Below, in pieces: positions 1-12,853 of a stretch of DNA of 64,000 bases. The first letter of the stretch is position 1. Every line of letters begins with the position of its first letter. The stretch comes from Lithospermum erythrorhizon. Lineage: Eukaryota > Streptophyta > Magnoliopsida > Boraginales > Boraginaceae. The position numbers and the translations under genes were made by a program. Below the pieces are notes generated by a model. It made no database searches and was not told where the DNA came from. It was given only the letters and a program-made list of their open reading frames with translations. The stretch covers positions 124,001-188,000 of the forward strand of contig JADFUC010000517.1 of NCBI GenBank assembly GCA_019722365.1. Direction: 5' to 3'.

Positions 1-2500
1 CTACGTGATATTTTAGAAGCTGTCATATGAGGAGGGCAAAAATGTGAGTTGGATGATTAGGTTTTCACCAAAATGAAAACCTAATACATCCCTCCTTTTA
101 AATAACTCGCTAGTAAACTTAAAAGCCCAATCGAATAGTTAATGAAATTTCGTTTGATTTTAAAGCCCAACTTCGTTAAGTAAAATACTATTACCGAGTA
201 TTAAACTCAACTTCTTATTTAATTAATTAAACTACTTAGTTAATTAATTAATTTCATCCAATTAATATTTACACATGCGGTGTAAATTACCCGACGAGAA
301 TTCTATTAATTACAATCGATTTCTCAATTTACGAATATAATATAATTTCCTTACATGATATAATTCAGAAATCCTTTGTATGTGTATGATCTTACAGGCT
401 CGAGATAATAACGGTTGTATAATAATATAATTGACCGTTATTATTATTATAACGACTATACATGAATCCCCAGCAATACGGCATAACTCGGTATTATCGT
501 AGTGGCCAGTAATTCTGATTACTTATTATTGAATACTTAGTTTTAGTTTAGTATTAGTAAATGAATTGTTACAACCGATTGTCGCCCGGCAACATGGTAT
601 TGAAATCAATATTCATTGATTTCCGACACTCCAACACCGCGGAAACGATTCTTTTTACAATTCTTTATGCAATCTCTGTGCGAGGTTAACCATAAGGGTG
701 TGTCATAAAACACCCACATTTCTTTACTCATTTGAGCGAAATTTCGGGTACTAATCCAATATGTCAGGTCTCAAACTCATTAAGAGCCTGAGATCTTCCT
801 TGTATATCAAGAATAGATAAATCTCTTATAATATATCGGCAGCCTCTTCTTATCTTCATTATAACATAGTTATGATCCGACTTAAAGGCGGGCATTTGAC
901 ATAGTCCAAACACCGCTATATAACATAGATAATTATACGCGAGGTCTAAGAATTGCTAAACTTAATATTTATAAGCAAATATTGTTGGAAATCAATAATT
1001 GATTCCCTTTTTATTGTGCCGTTCTGCGGCAATTGTGTATCAATTCATTTACCGGGTCCAGTTAAATGTGATTCTTGAACTTAGTGTTCACACTTAGTAA
1101 TGGTATATTCTTGAGTGAGTTCTGTATTAATTTGGGAGTTATGGCTAGATCTCATGTCGTTATAATAACGTTGGTCAGGTATTATTAATAACTTACTATT
1201 ATCTGAGCACAACCATGCTTATCTGATGATCGAATAATATTTCATGAGATAGTTAAACAAGACTTATTATGTTGAAATGTATTTCTCCAATATTTATATA
1301 TTTGTCAAATATATATATGTTGATGAACATCGGTGGTTAAGCTTGCAGTTTAATCAATTAGCAGTGAATCGATGAATAACTTGATAAGGCTGACCGATGG
1401 TGACTCGTTAGTGTTTTAATTGGCTTGTTAGGATTGGTAAAATAGAACAACTCAGCAGTAACTTCATTGTTAATTAGAAGTTCATAAACGGTCTAATTAG
1501 TTACTTGATTAAGCCCGATTTCTTAACGAGTTGCTTAGCAGAGGTGGAATTTTGGGACTTAATTGTTTAAATAGGGGATTGGTTTTCATGACATAGAATC
1601 TAAAAACCTCCGCCCCTGAAAGAATAGCCACCACTCTGCAGAGGGTGGAGATTCGCCTTTGATTCGAACCATCCAGTAAACTGTGATTCAGCTCTCGGTT
1701 CGATTCCTGCTTGGTGTGTGCGATCTAGAGGACATCTCGTCGGTGTTGAACAAATATTGGAAGAGATCTTGAGGGGCTTTCGCGGCTACCTTGAGGTGGA
1801 GTTCAAATCAAGCTTGGATTGAAATGTAAGAATCCTTTTATTCATACATTCGTAATTTTATGTTTAGATTAATTTACATTATTTTGAGAATCCGGGATGT
1901 ATGAATTGGTGTTTATCACGATTAAATTATAATTAACAAATATCATAAGGCTTGAATATACATATCTTACATGATTTTTCTGACGGTCGAAACCGCTCAC
2001 CGGTTATCTGTTGACGGTCATAAGATTGATTAGACTTCTGACTCTCATGATCCAAAAAAATTGATCATCGATCAATCCTTATGTTGGTCATCGAGAGATT
2101 CTAAGTTGCCCCAAAACCGTCGGCGTCGAGCCGAGGGAAAATGGCTATCTTCGTTTAGCTTGAAGAGGTTCTTTTGTAACATTTCGCGGAGTTGCTACTA
2201 CAAGCTGCCCGAGACTTGCCTTGAGATTTGTGTTACATGACCATGAAATAATAAATGACTATATGAATTAATAATGCATTCATATAATGTAGTTATGTCC
2301 AGATTGTAAAACCGAAGACACCAGGCGCGTCGTCTTAGAAATTGGGCGTTAAGAGCGGGGGCGTAGCCGTTAGCGTATATAGCGGCAGTAGCGTGTCATA
2401 CGTGGGTGGCAGTGGTCGGCGGTTTTAATTCGTTGAAGTTAAGTCGTCCCGTTTTAGAAAACCCTAAATTTATTTTATGTAATTATTTTTTGTTTAAAAT
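1..2500. other. AT-rich repeat-like DNA, no gene
   Basis: No open frame of useful length and no recognisable protein fragment on either strand. The text style suggests long-decayed LTR-retrotransposon non-coding sequence: TTAATTAATT tracts near 220-255, a purine-rich stretch near 1750-1830 leading into AT-rich leader-like DNA, and a short GC-richer patch at 2330-2420. I found no paired LTRs or target-site duplication, so the origin is a guess. Confidence 0.3.
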
Positions 2501-5500
2501 TGGTAATTATTAATTTCGGGTTTTAAATATTAAATCTAAAATTTTGTCATTAACATGATTCAGACTACCTATCTTAGACGAAGCATTAAATTTGGTTATA
2601 TTTCACTTTCAAATTATTTTCATTAATTGATAATTTTGAAAATATTTTCATGATAACTTTTGAATTTTAAATTTTGGGTTAATTACTTGTAGTAATTATT
2701 CCATAATTTAAGAAGATTGTCAATTATTGTAATAATTATCATTAATCGTAATGTGAATATATTTTGAATTTAAAATTTACATTAATTGATAATTAATTGT
2801 AAATATAATAGATATTAATTAGTCGATTATGAAGCGCAATTATTTTCATTTCATTTAATATATGTGACATTAAGTGCATTTTATTTGTTTTAATGTTTGC
2901 CCGTATATATTGTTATGGAATGGAATGGAGGTGTGATATGACCGTGTTTTTTCGATGCAACGTGCAGGTATTGTTGTATATGACCGTTTGAGTCGTATTA
3001 TTTTATTACCTTGTTGTTTCTCCATGGCTGCATGTTGTCTAAGTTGGGATTAGTGTATTTGAATTGTAATTGAAGGCGGGCTTGGTGGAGATTCGGAAGC
3101 CAAAAGACAAAAATTATAATGAGGCCCGAATGTTAGTTTTAAATTTTGAAAATGTAATAGAACTTTAGGAATTAAATATCATAAAGCCTCTTGAATATTA
3201 AATTCTTTGTTTTTATTTTTCATGTTGTACATATGTAGCGATTATGTGCTACGATTGCATATGGTAAAATAAAAAAGCGAAGTAATAATAATCTCGCCAA
3301 TTTAAAATTTAGAAAACAACGTGTCGAGCCAATTTTAAAGTTATTGAAATCGGTTGCGATGCTCAAACCCAGCTGTGATGGCGGAGTATTCTGATTTCTG
3401 CTTAGATATGACAATGGATCATGTTGAAGTGATTTCCACTAATCTTGTGGGCTTTCAGATGATCATTCCAAGTAACATCTTGGTTTAATTGGTATCTTGC
3501 TTGGTTTGTGAATACAAAAAAGTCGGGTAGCATGCTTGAATAGTATCTGCTGACACAAGTTATGTAGTTTTACATGTGGTTGATAGCATAACATTATAAA
3601 ATTGATTCAAAATGTTGCGGTGTTCTAGTTTGGATCTAAGTGTAATAGGTCTTGATACCTAATATATTTAAATTGAGATTTGAAGTATTAGTATTTACTT
3701 TACAATTTATTTGTAAATGTTTAGCGTAGTTTCTTGATACATTTGTCTTAATTTACTTATTCTTGTAGAATTTTAATGGCTCTGCATTACTACTACTCGC
3801 CAAAAACTTCGACACATTCAGCCAACGAAAATGTGAATATGAGCTTCGACTAGGTAGTCTCGAAATTTGAGGATTATTCTCAAGCAAGAAAGCCCGAATA
3901 CGTCTGCCCGAGCGCTGCGTTCTCCAGAAACCTAATGATAGTGCCTCCCACGTCGGAAAAGGGATCCTGAAAAGCATAAGTCGTCTTGTGGATGTCAATG
4001 TCTCATCTTGGCCAATATGGAACCTTCGTTCCAATTCAATATGAAAAGGTGGCATGCATGACATATCTCTGGAGCAACGAGGAATTATTCGAAGGAAGCT
4101 AAGCGAGAGATATGACGATGCATTAACTTTCTGTAGACTGACAATTTGGGAAGCAGGCGAGCCCATGACCATGTCATTAAAATGATTGGCAGTCGATCGA
4201 CTCAGCGCCTTGGGCACGGTGTCTCAGGCGGCTATGGATGCAAATCACGAAGTCTCTTTCGAGCAAATTCTCGAGTTTTTCATGAACTGATATGCAAGTT
4301 TGAGTTATCTGCAAATGGGCGCATAAGATGATCCGCGAATCTTGGGCGAATCTGAGTAAGACTAAAACACACTCCTTACGTTTTGGTGGTCGAAACAGAA
4401 GAAATTCAGAAAGAAGAAGAAGTTTGCAGCCGAAAGCCAAGGGTTGAGAATCCCGAAAATTCTTCCAGACAGAGGCAACCAAAGGGATGACAAATGTCAT
4501 TATTAGAATTTAGGTCGGCTGGGGAAATCGACTGCGAGGAAGTTCACCGAGATGATGGAAAATGGTCTGCGACAGCTTCGGCGGAAGAGTATGTATGTCG
4601 TGAAGTTTGTACAACCACAATTCTACTTAAGTGGTACACGGTTGTGGTTCTCGTATTTGTCGTAATATGCGAGGAACTTCAGTCAAGTAGAAGACTCGAA
4701 AGAGGGAGATGGATCTACGTGTGGGGGAATGGCGCGCGAGGTTGCGGCCTGCCGATAGGATCGTGGTTTAAATTTGCAGGGCGCTTTGTTTTGTGACTTT
4801 TATCTGCAGGTTCTTATGTGCGCGATTTGCGGGGAATATTATTTAGTTTACGTTTGAATAATGATGGGTTTCATTTTGATAGATAAAATAGTTAGGATCA
4901 CCGAGGAGTAGAGGTATTAGTACCGCCTCCACCCAGTAATTACATTCATTTTAGACATGATGATTGAGTCGTATAACGTAAAAATTAAAGTCAAACTGTG
5001 AAACTGACAGACATGCACATGGCGTTCGGATTGGGTCGTATTAAAGAGAAGACACGTCAAGAAACTCCACTCCGATTGGGATACTTGAAGGTTCGATTAT
5101 AGAATCATGCGATAAGTGTGAATCTTTGTCTTTTGGGCAAAATGACTAAATCACCCTTTAGTGGATTCAATGAAAGAGGCGAAGTGATTTATTAGGATGC
5201 ATGCAGCTCCAGATGTATGTGGGCGATGAACACGTCTGAGGAGGTTATAGCTTCTTGGAGTACGTTTGCGATGATTACGGTAGATGCGGTTTGTGTATCG
5301 ATGAGACACAAACACGAGGTCCTTTGAAATTCAAGGAGTTCCAAAATGATGCAAACCCGATTGAATAAGGCGATAAAAGGTCCGAGTGCATTAGAATTGG
5401 AGGTATTTGAATCACTGAGTTCGATACTCGTCTTTAGAGAGTGTGGTATTGTTTCGCGACTTCGACTTCGGCTGAGTATGGCTTGTAATGAAGTGTCGAA

Positions 5501-6285
5501 ATACCGAGATGGGAGTCCCAACTCCGTCATCTTGTACCTCGAGTTTTAAACTTTATTGATAATATAATCGTCTTCGCTTTAACATTACCGTTTGAGATGT
5601 TAGCTTACAAATAACGATGTCAGTATCATCATTAAACAATCTATTCTTATTGACTGAGGCTGATAATTAAATAAATGAATATATTTGTAATAGATTATGA
5701 TGAGTGCTTATGACTTTAAGACTTTACTTGATTGTTGTTATGGAGTATTATTTTTACATTAACTATATATTTTAATACTTCATACATTCACAATTCTTTA
5801 TCATGAAGATTAAAATCTTTATTGATAACTTGATTAATATTAATATAAAAGAATCTTTTATACATCAAAAATCTTTTAATTAATGTGTAATGAAATCTTT
5901 TATTAAAAAATAAGTAAAAAGATCGAAATAATTGCATTGAATTTACATATGATCAAGTAAAAAGGAAAGAAAAATTTATACTACATGATCAAGTAAATTG
6001 GGACGGAAGGAGTACTTCATATTATCATTCCCATCGACACATACACCAAACAAACAAAATAGTACAATCATGTGAAATGATTCATTTCATACTAAAATTC
6101 ATCTATTCATCGATTCATATCCCAGTCAAGTAGATGGAGAACCTAATAGCAAATCAACAGTTTCTCCTGTTTGAGCATATATATCCTACTATTTACACGT
6201 CTGAGGGATACCATATTCCTCTCAGAAGACTAAATCACTTGATAAATATTAAAAAATTGCAGCACATTATTTACATATTTCCAGA
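2501..6285. other. Gene-free region with short spurious frames
   Basis: Frames of 60-150 codons lie on both strands between 3750 and 5550, but they overlap each other antisense, have no family resemblance I recognise and show no splice context. The 3.75-4.8 kb and 5.2-5.55 kb parts are GC-richer than their surroundings, which fits an old transposon body. Bases 5996-6015 read like the outer end of a Stowaway MITE (GGGACGGAAGGAGTA), but I could not find its partner terminus. The last 300 bases probably hold the 3' UTR of the PH gene that ends at 6286. Confidence 0.35.
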
Positions 6286-8404
6286 TTAGTTCTGCAAATC
6301 GTGCTGGCTTGAGGTATGAGATCCAAGTTTGCACTCAGTTTCTAATGCTGCCACCCAGGAATCAACCTGAAAGCAAAAGTGACAAAATACCTTGTAAGTG
6401 GTATTGTAAAACTGATCATTCCAATAATGATTACGCTAATTCGGAATATGATATGCACCTGTATCTTAGAAACACTATAGCATTCATAACGCAGACCATG
6501 GCGTGTTAAGATGTAGAAATAATATCGAGTTTCTTCGTTGTCTCGTGCTTCACATGGAAGTGGCCCAACCTCAATAACATCAGATAACAATGTTGAATCC
6601 TGGGGGCTAAGTTCTGCAAAACATCCGATTTAGGTTAGGTATACTGTTTGGTACAATTGCCAGCTAACTATGGTTAAAGTTAATAACATGGATGGAAATA
6701 TTTGGACGATCATGTCCAGGGGAAGAACAATTGTGATAGATGAAAAGACAAATATCATTCACTCGGTTTGATAATTACTTGGGACTAGTCACTACTCATA
6801 TGTGAAAGTAGCATAGAAAATAGGCAAGGTGAATAACCACGTACTTTACCAAATTATCTTGGCAAGCTAATAGAAAAATGTGAACATTTTCAGAAAGAAG
6901 GATCTATATGATCTGAAGCGACAATTGTTAAGTTAATGGCTGATTGCCCAAAATCTGAAGATTATGTGGAGTGGAAACACAATTAGTTACCAGTGGATGA
7001 CAAATACAGGTAAATACATGAGCCCTGCAGAACCAGAAAGCGAGGAAGCCAATCATCTACTTCAGTGTCATCGAGAGGAAGAGGTTCTCCTGGTAACGCT
7101 GCCCATCTCTATATAAGTAAAGGACAATAACTTAGAATTTACTCCTGAAAACTACCAAAAGTGTAGGAAAAATCGAAAGAAAATCAACCGTTCGCATAAA
7201 CAAGTAGCCAGACAGAAGAGCAGATTTCAGTATTTCATCAAGATGTTCGAGCCTGCAAAACAAAACAATTTCAGAAAAGAAGTGTTACCGAATTTAAAAA
7301 AGAGAATGTGGAATGTAGTACAAAAGCGAAATTGCAAGAAAAAAGCAAGTTGACATAGAGTAATTTGTCCAAGATAGGAAACAAAAGGTTAACTCATATA
7401 CGCTCAGAGTTGTGCTTGATTGTGTAACAAAAGGTTAACTCATATACACTCAGAGTTCTGCTTGATTGTGTAACAAAAGGTTTAACTCATATGCCCTCTG
7501 AGCTGTGCTTGATTGTGTAACAAAAGGTTAACTCATATACGCTCAGAGTTGTGCTTGATTGTGTAAAGAGGGAGTGTGAACTCAATTTCTGGAGAACGAA
7601 TTATCTTATTTTATAGGTAGCTATACAGGAAAGGCAAGCACGGTAAAATTTCTATACCACTACATCCTGATCACTTTATGCTTGGGCTACAAGGCAACGA
7701 AGTGAACACTTGCAGCTTTTTAACTATCAGGTGTAAGTACAAAATGTGAACTCCAAGTCCTAGTTTTATGCATAACATCTAGGGTTTAGAACAATGGCAG
7801 ACTTGGATACAAAATTCCCTTATTTCCTAGGCTTTCCATCTCCAAATGGCATATTTATCTTAAGATACTCTCCTTATTCAGAATCAGTAAGTAAAATTAT
7901 AGGTAAAATCTTCTTACTGGGCTTTTAAATGTAACTCTCTTTCTTCCAGGTCACTTATTTCTGATCGAAGAGAAGCAACTTCAGTAGCAGATAGCACAAC
8001 CTGCAGAGTGAATCTACGTTTAGCACACCCCGAGGCTAGTTGGATATTGTAAAAATTGCTCTTAAACCTAAGAATAGGCGAATAAAAGAACCATCACTGT
8101 GCCTTTTCTGATCGCATACCCAGTCAGTCCTGTTAGACTAACTTCAACATGGAGGCAGCAGTTCTTGACTTTCTTCTACTACGTGAACAACTAAGTGGCC
8201 TATGCTAATTAGATTGAAAATAGACAAAAACACTTAGGAATATTGTCCAAAATGAACAGTTTCTATTGAGAAGCAATACCATGCAGACCTATTAACCTTT
8301 GATTCGTGGAGGCGAGGCTCAGAACTTTGTGGAGAGTCTGCAGTAGATGCAGAGATTTGAAAATGGTCACTGTAAATTTTTATTCCTCGAGGACCATCAC
8401 CCAT
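6286..8404 (-). CDS. Small PH-domain protein with coiled coil (6 exons, 202 aa)
   Basis: Joining exons 8404-8297, 8000-7918, 7252-7189, 7108-6991, 6613-6459 and 6366-6286 gives one open frame of 203 codons including TAA. Every junction is GT..AG and phases match. Residues 1-36 are polar and begin MGDGPRGIKIY; about 37-75 form a heptad-like coiled coil (VVLSATEVASLRSEISDLEE). From about residue 78 to 196 comes a pleckstrin-homology fold: the LLSGYLF strand, a W in RWAAL, DDWLPRFLVLQG, the acidic loop before TRYYF, and the C-terminal helix with the diagnostic Trp in VDSWVAAL. PH domains bind phosphoinositides or proteins at membranes; the partner cannot be told here. I chose the ATG at 8404 because it keeps the frame open and lies directly upstream of conserved-looking sequence. 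The gene looks intact. The family is sure, the role unknown. Confidence 0.85.
7381..7566. repeat. 46-bp minisatellite, four copies, in PH gene intron 2
   Basis: Four head-to-tail copies with a 46-base period start ACAAAAGGTTAACTCATATA. Copies 1 and 4 are almost the same; copies 2 and 3 differ by a few substitutions and one extra T in copy 3. The array lies in the intron between exons at 7918 and 7252 and does not touch the splice sites. Confidence 0.9.
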
Positions 8405-10183
8405 GAATCTACTTTCAGTTGACTACTCTAATATCTAACGAAGATACATACTAAGTCAATAGATAGGAAAAAATATCAGTTCCAGTTCACATACAACAAT
8501 ATATAACATAGTTAAAAATATCAAGTCTATATATCTAGCAAAACTTGTGTCAATAGATATTAATATAGCTTATTCGGAAATTTCTAACAGAGCTAGCTGA
8601 ATTAAATTGGAATCACATAGAGCAATATATGACATCATTTGAATTCATTTCCTTTCATAAATAATTTGGGATCTCTGATAATTAATGTTACTCTTAAATC
8701 GCTAAGCTTCAGTGCATATTCGTGTAACATCACGATTACAGTTTTGCCTTTACTCATCAATCCTAGTTCTTTGTATCTTAGAAGACATTTGAGTAAAAAC
8801 AGATTTTGCATCAATCAACAAGCTGCAAAATAAATGTGTCCAGAATCTAGTTGGATCTAATATGTTTCTACCGCTTAATGTAGGAAGCTCAGGGTAATGA
8901 AAAAAGTTAAACTCCAATATCTTCAAGTGAGACTTATTACCCTCATCCAATCGTTCAAATTCCACAAGAACTCAAATTCACAGTAGATCTTTCTGTAGTT
9001 TATCAATAAACCCCCTTTTTCTCCTAGGCAAGCTAACTCCACTCTTAAAACATGTTCTTATTATCTTTCCCGACTTCATCGCCCAAGTTCCCATCATAAA
9101 TTATCAACACACCTAATGTAACAACTAAAGACCAAAGAGCGATATTTTAAAATTAGAATTGTCATCGTCATCATCATATATGCTACTTAGTTTTGAAACA
9201 TTGATCAAACTTTGAAACAATAATATGATATCTAGCCATGACTCATTATACAAATGAAGTACATAAGCCGAGAATCTTCGTATCAACTAATCCAAAATTA
9301 AATTAGAAAGTTTAGTTTCACATTATGTTATACCCCTTCAATCATAGAGCCTCCTTGATTAAATCACAATCAAGAAATTCTAAGTATATTTTCTTTAAGA
9401 AATTCAAAGTATACTTACTCAACTAATTTCCGTAGTACTCGCCCATTCATAACTTTATTTGTCTTTTTGGGCTTAATTTTTTGTTTTGAAAATATCTTTA
9501 TGCTATTATAGAAAATTATATTTTATATTTTCGATATCTTTCTTCTTTTTTGTTATTAAATTATCAGCCAAACCAATTATATAGTTTCAATTAGTGATAT
9601 TTTGCATTTTAATATAATTTTGAAGCTTGCTTTTTATTTTTAACTTGTCGTAATGTGAAATGATTAGAAAAACAGCCCAAATTGAGCAGGAAGGAGTATA
9701 ATTTAATTGATCATAATTCAAAAATTTGGCTAGTAGGCGGCAAAATTTTTATATAAGGAGGCGGATTAATTGATACGTACTTGCTAAAACAATATAAAAA
9801 ATTTAGGCAGAGGAACAACATAAATTTTAAAAGAATAACTATAACTTTTGAAAAAATACTTCATAAAATTAATTTTTTCGAAAAATTAGATTATCAAATC
9901 ACTAGCTCAACTCATTGGATCATCTTGAAGAAAACATTAAGCTAATTACGACTGCAAATATTAGCTAAAATAATTGATGATGAAGCTAAATTCATCATAT
10001 AAACTATAAAAGCAAAATTGCTAAACTTTAATATGTTAAACGACATAAATGAATAAAGAAATACTGAAAAAGCTATTTATCCGACATGGTAGATTGCAGC
10101 TTCGACAAGTGAAGAGAAAGGAAAATAATTGTAATAACGAATAAATAATTAATTAGGAAAGAGATTAAAGTCGTAGGTTGTAC
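8405..10183 (-). other. Probable leader intron or upstream DNA of the PH gene
   Basis: AT-rich, with no frame I can tie to a protein. If the CT-rich segment at about 10184-10262 is the first leader exon (a CAG|GTACAA donor at its edge), this stretch is a 1.7-kb 5'-UTR intron. That is inferred from the donor and the pyrimidine-rich leader only. Short frames at 8639-8965 lie on opposite strands over the same bases and are not believed. Confidence 0.35.
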
Positions 10184-10262
10184 CTGTAGAACAGCTTACG
10201 AGAGAGAGAGAGAGAGAGTCCTTGTGCAAATAGGATAGCAGTAGTTGATGAAGTTGACTCGC
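10184..10262 (-). promoter_or_regulatory. Candidate 5'-leader exon with (CT)n tract
   Basis: On the minus strand a (CT)9-type tract (plus-strand GA repeat at 10200-10218) is followed by GTAAGCTGTTCTACAG and a good donor, GTACAA. CT-rich leaders next to a first intron are common in plant housekeeping genes. It would serve the PH gene that starts at 8404. No cDNA evidence is available. Confidence 0.35.
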
Positions 10263-12853
10263 ACAATCAACAAAGCTTTTGCTCTACTTTACTTGATTGG
10301 CTGTATAGTTGTCAAATTTAATGTTCTGTGTTACATTTCATTCATGTAATAATTTACTATAATACTATAGAATTATCTAACCATTCAGTTAAGGCTTCAA
10401 ATTTCATTATAAAGAAATGGTTAGGTATGTAAAAGAGAGGCTGAAAGAAGCGATTGACTCAGTTGTTCGATTAGGCATAATTCGAGATGAGCTCGAACCT
10501 CAATTACAGAGTTATCGGCGGAGTGGCATGGGCGATTCGAGTACCGAGCCGCGTAAATTTATAATTTTTTTTCTTCGTATTTTATCGTGAAATTCAAATG
10601 TTGAATTCGACTTCGGTCGAGCGCCGATTTTCACAGATTCATTGAGCCTCCCAGCCAGAGCGAACCTCGAATTCTTCTATGCGAGTTGAACTTCGAAACT
10701 ATTCGGAGTTCAGTAGGGTTGAGCATTCCTGGCTTAGAGAGAGGGGTTGAAAATTGTGTGATGCTTAACTATAAAAAATCTTCTTCCTTTTTTTTAATTG
10801 TCATCTGCTTGTTATTTTACTTATTTATTTTGCGTTTTTACTTAACGTTTATATTTTCTAGTTATATTAATGTCTTGTTTTCTTTTATATTACGGATCAA
10901 TTTTTTCTTTATTATTTTGATTATTACATGAGAATTCGATATACTTTCAATGTTTCATTATACATAAATGAGTATATAAATTTAAAAAAAATCTCGATTA
11001 TTGTGCAAAATATATAACTTCAATGAAACAAAAAGAATAAGTTAGATGTTTCCTTTATTTTTTCATAGAGTTAAGGGAATAGTTTGATTCGTTTGATATT
11101 AGTCTTGTAACTTAGATAATATTATTTAAGTATTATATATATATATATATGGATAAGTAAGTACATATGTTTATAAAACTTAATTTATTCACCTTGGGTG
11201 AGCTTTTATTGAATCGTTCGATTTATTAGAAGATTAGCTTTATGTCAGTCGGGTTGTCGCAACTTCTGCGTCCGGTCATGTGCTTTTGAATTAATAACTT
11301 TGGTCGGATTGCCTAGTACTTATAATAAAATTGAGTGCTATTCAATTAAGCATGTCGATCGTATTCTTGCATGTCATGGTTTTTAATGAAGGATAAAATG
11401 TGATATATAAATATTAAATTATTGCGATTAACTTCATGTTGAAAATTGACTCGCGGGTCTGACTATATGTACAATTTAGTTTCACCGCCGTGAAAAGTGG
11501 ATTGGCGATCAATTTTAACATATAAAATGAACGGAATCCCTAAAATGGCCAATTCGGGTAGTTCGAGACAAGCGATTGATTTCAAGATTAGAGACAACAA
11601 GTCAGTTGAGGGAGCGTAGCAATTTAAGCCATATTTATATCATTCTGACTTCTTTGAATTAATAAAAGGTAATGGGTTTCGACATCAATCACGTTTAAAA
11701 AAAAATTCAATTAGATCGGTCTCGTTTAAGACATCATTGATCCGTGACTTATGTTTAATTACATAGACTGACTATTATTTTCCTTGATTAGTGTTTAAAA
11801 TGCATTTTTTTTTATTAAGACGAGCAATGATGCAAACTAGTTGAGGCATTTTTATCTGCAGTGTGGTTTAAAAACAACATGAGCAATCTTGTGACTATTG
11901 GTTATGAAGAGAACTATCAGTATATTATCTTGGTCGGTTAGTCGCATCTAGTGAATTTATCATAAATATAACTCAGCATGAAATATTGGACATGGATCGA
12001 AAAGGTTGCACATCAATTTTAATCTTTCTAAGTGAAACCTAATGATATAATCGCGTAAAGACAGAAATTACAATGATATAAAAATTATTTTAAAATAAAT
12101 GTTGTGAAAAATTACAAAGTTATTATGAACTCACTTTAAAAACAAGTAGCAATTAAAATTTAAATTTAATTTTGAATAAATATTTTAGGAAAAAGAACAT
12201 CGATAAAAATAATTTAAATATTTAAAATTAATTATAAAAAAGCTATTTTAAGGGATTGAAGTGTAAAAATGACAAAAATTGAGGCTGCTGTCTGCATCAA
12301 CTTCAAGAACAGTTATTTTCAATAAAAAGTATTATTATTTTATTAAAACAATTTATATCTTGCATTTTATTTTTTTCTCCTGAATTTTCTTTTCAGTCAT
12401 ATACAAAATAAAATAAAAATAAATAAATATTTTAAATCATATACAAATATAAATTAAAAGGCAGGCTATACATCCATATTTAATATATTATTTTATTTTT
12501 TTTTAAATTTAATTTTATTTATATTGATATATTTAAATAACATTTTTAGATTTTAGGTGTGAATAATAAGAATATATTGAAATAATAAAAAAAAAATAAC
12601 GATTGTGAGTGAATTTTAAAGAGTATAACATAAACTTATGTGAATGATATTTTAAGGCATTTAATTTTGGATGTTGACATATGGTATTTTGCAAATATCT
12701 GATAGAAAAAAGTACAGTTAGAGTATCTTTTAAGCATATGTATCAGAAATTCTAACATAAACTACCAACAAAATCCACAAAACGTGACATCTCACAAGTT
12801 GGTAAAACTATACTTTGTAAAATACTCTCTGAAGATCTGTAGTACAACCTCAT
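10263..12853. other. Intergenic, AT-rich, no gene
   Basis: This lies between the diverging PH gene (minus) and GMPP-like gene (plus). 10440-10720 is GC-richer, with several CGAG/CTCGA words typical of decayed plant transposon ends. 12100-12650 is almost pure A/T. The last 80 bases before 12854 include a TCTGTAG that could be the acceptor of a leader intron for the next gene. Confidence 0.4.

Noticed and set aside
1620..1720. GGTTCGATTCC word suggesting a tRNA T-arm
   Set aside because: No acceptor stem, D-arm or anticodon arm can be folded around it.
3753..5549. Overlapping frames as a possible gene
   Set aside because: Plus and minus frames overlap, none resembles a known protein and no splice logic connects them.
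9440..9720. Possible Stowaway MITE (TACTCG..CC at left, AGCAGGAAGGAGTATA at right)
   Set aside because: The two ends match only weakly and no extended inverted repeat joins them.
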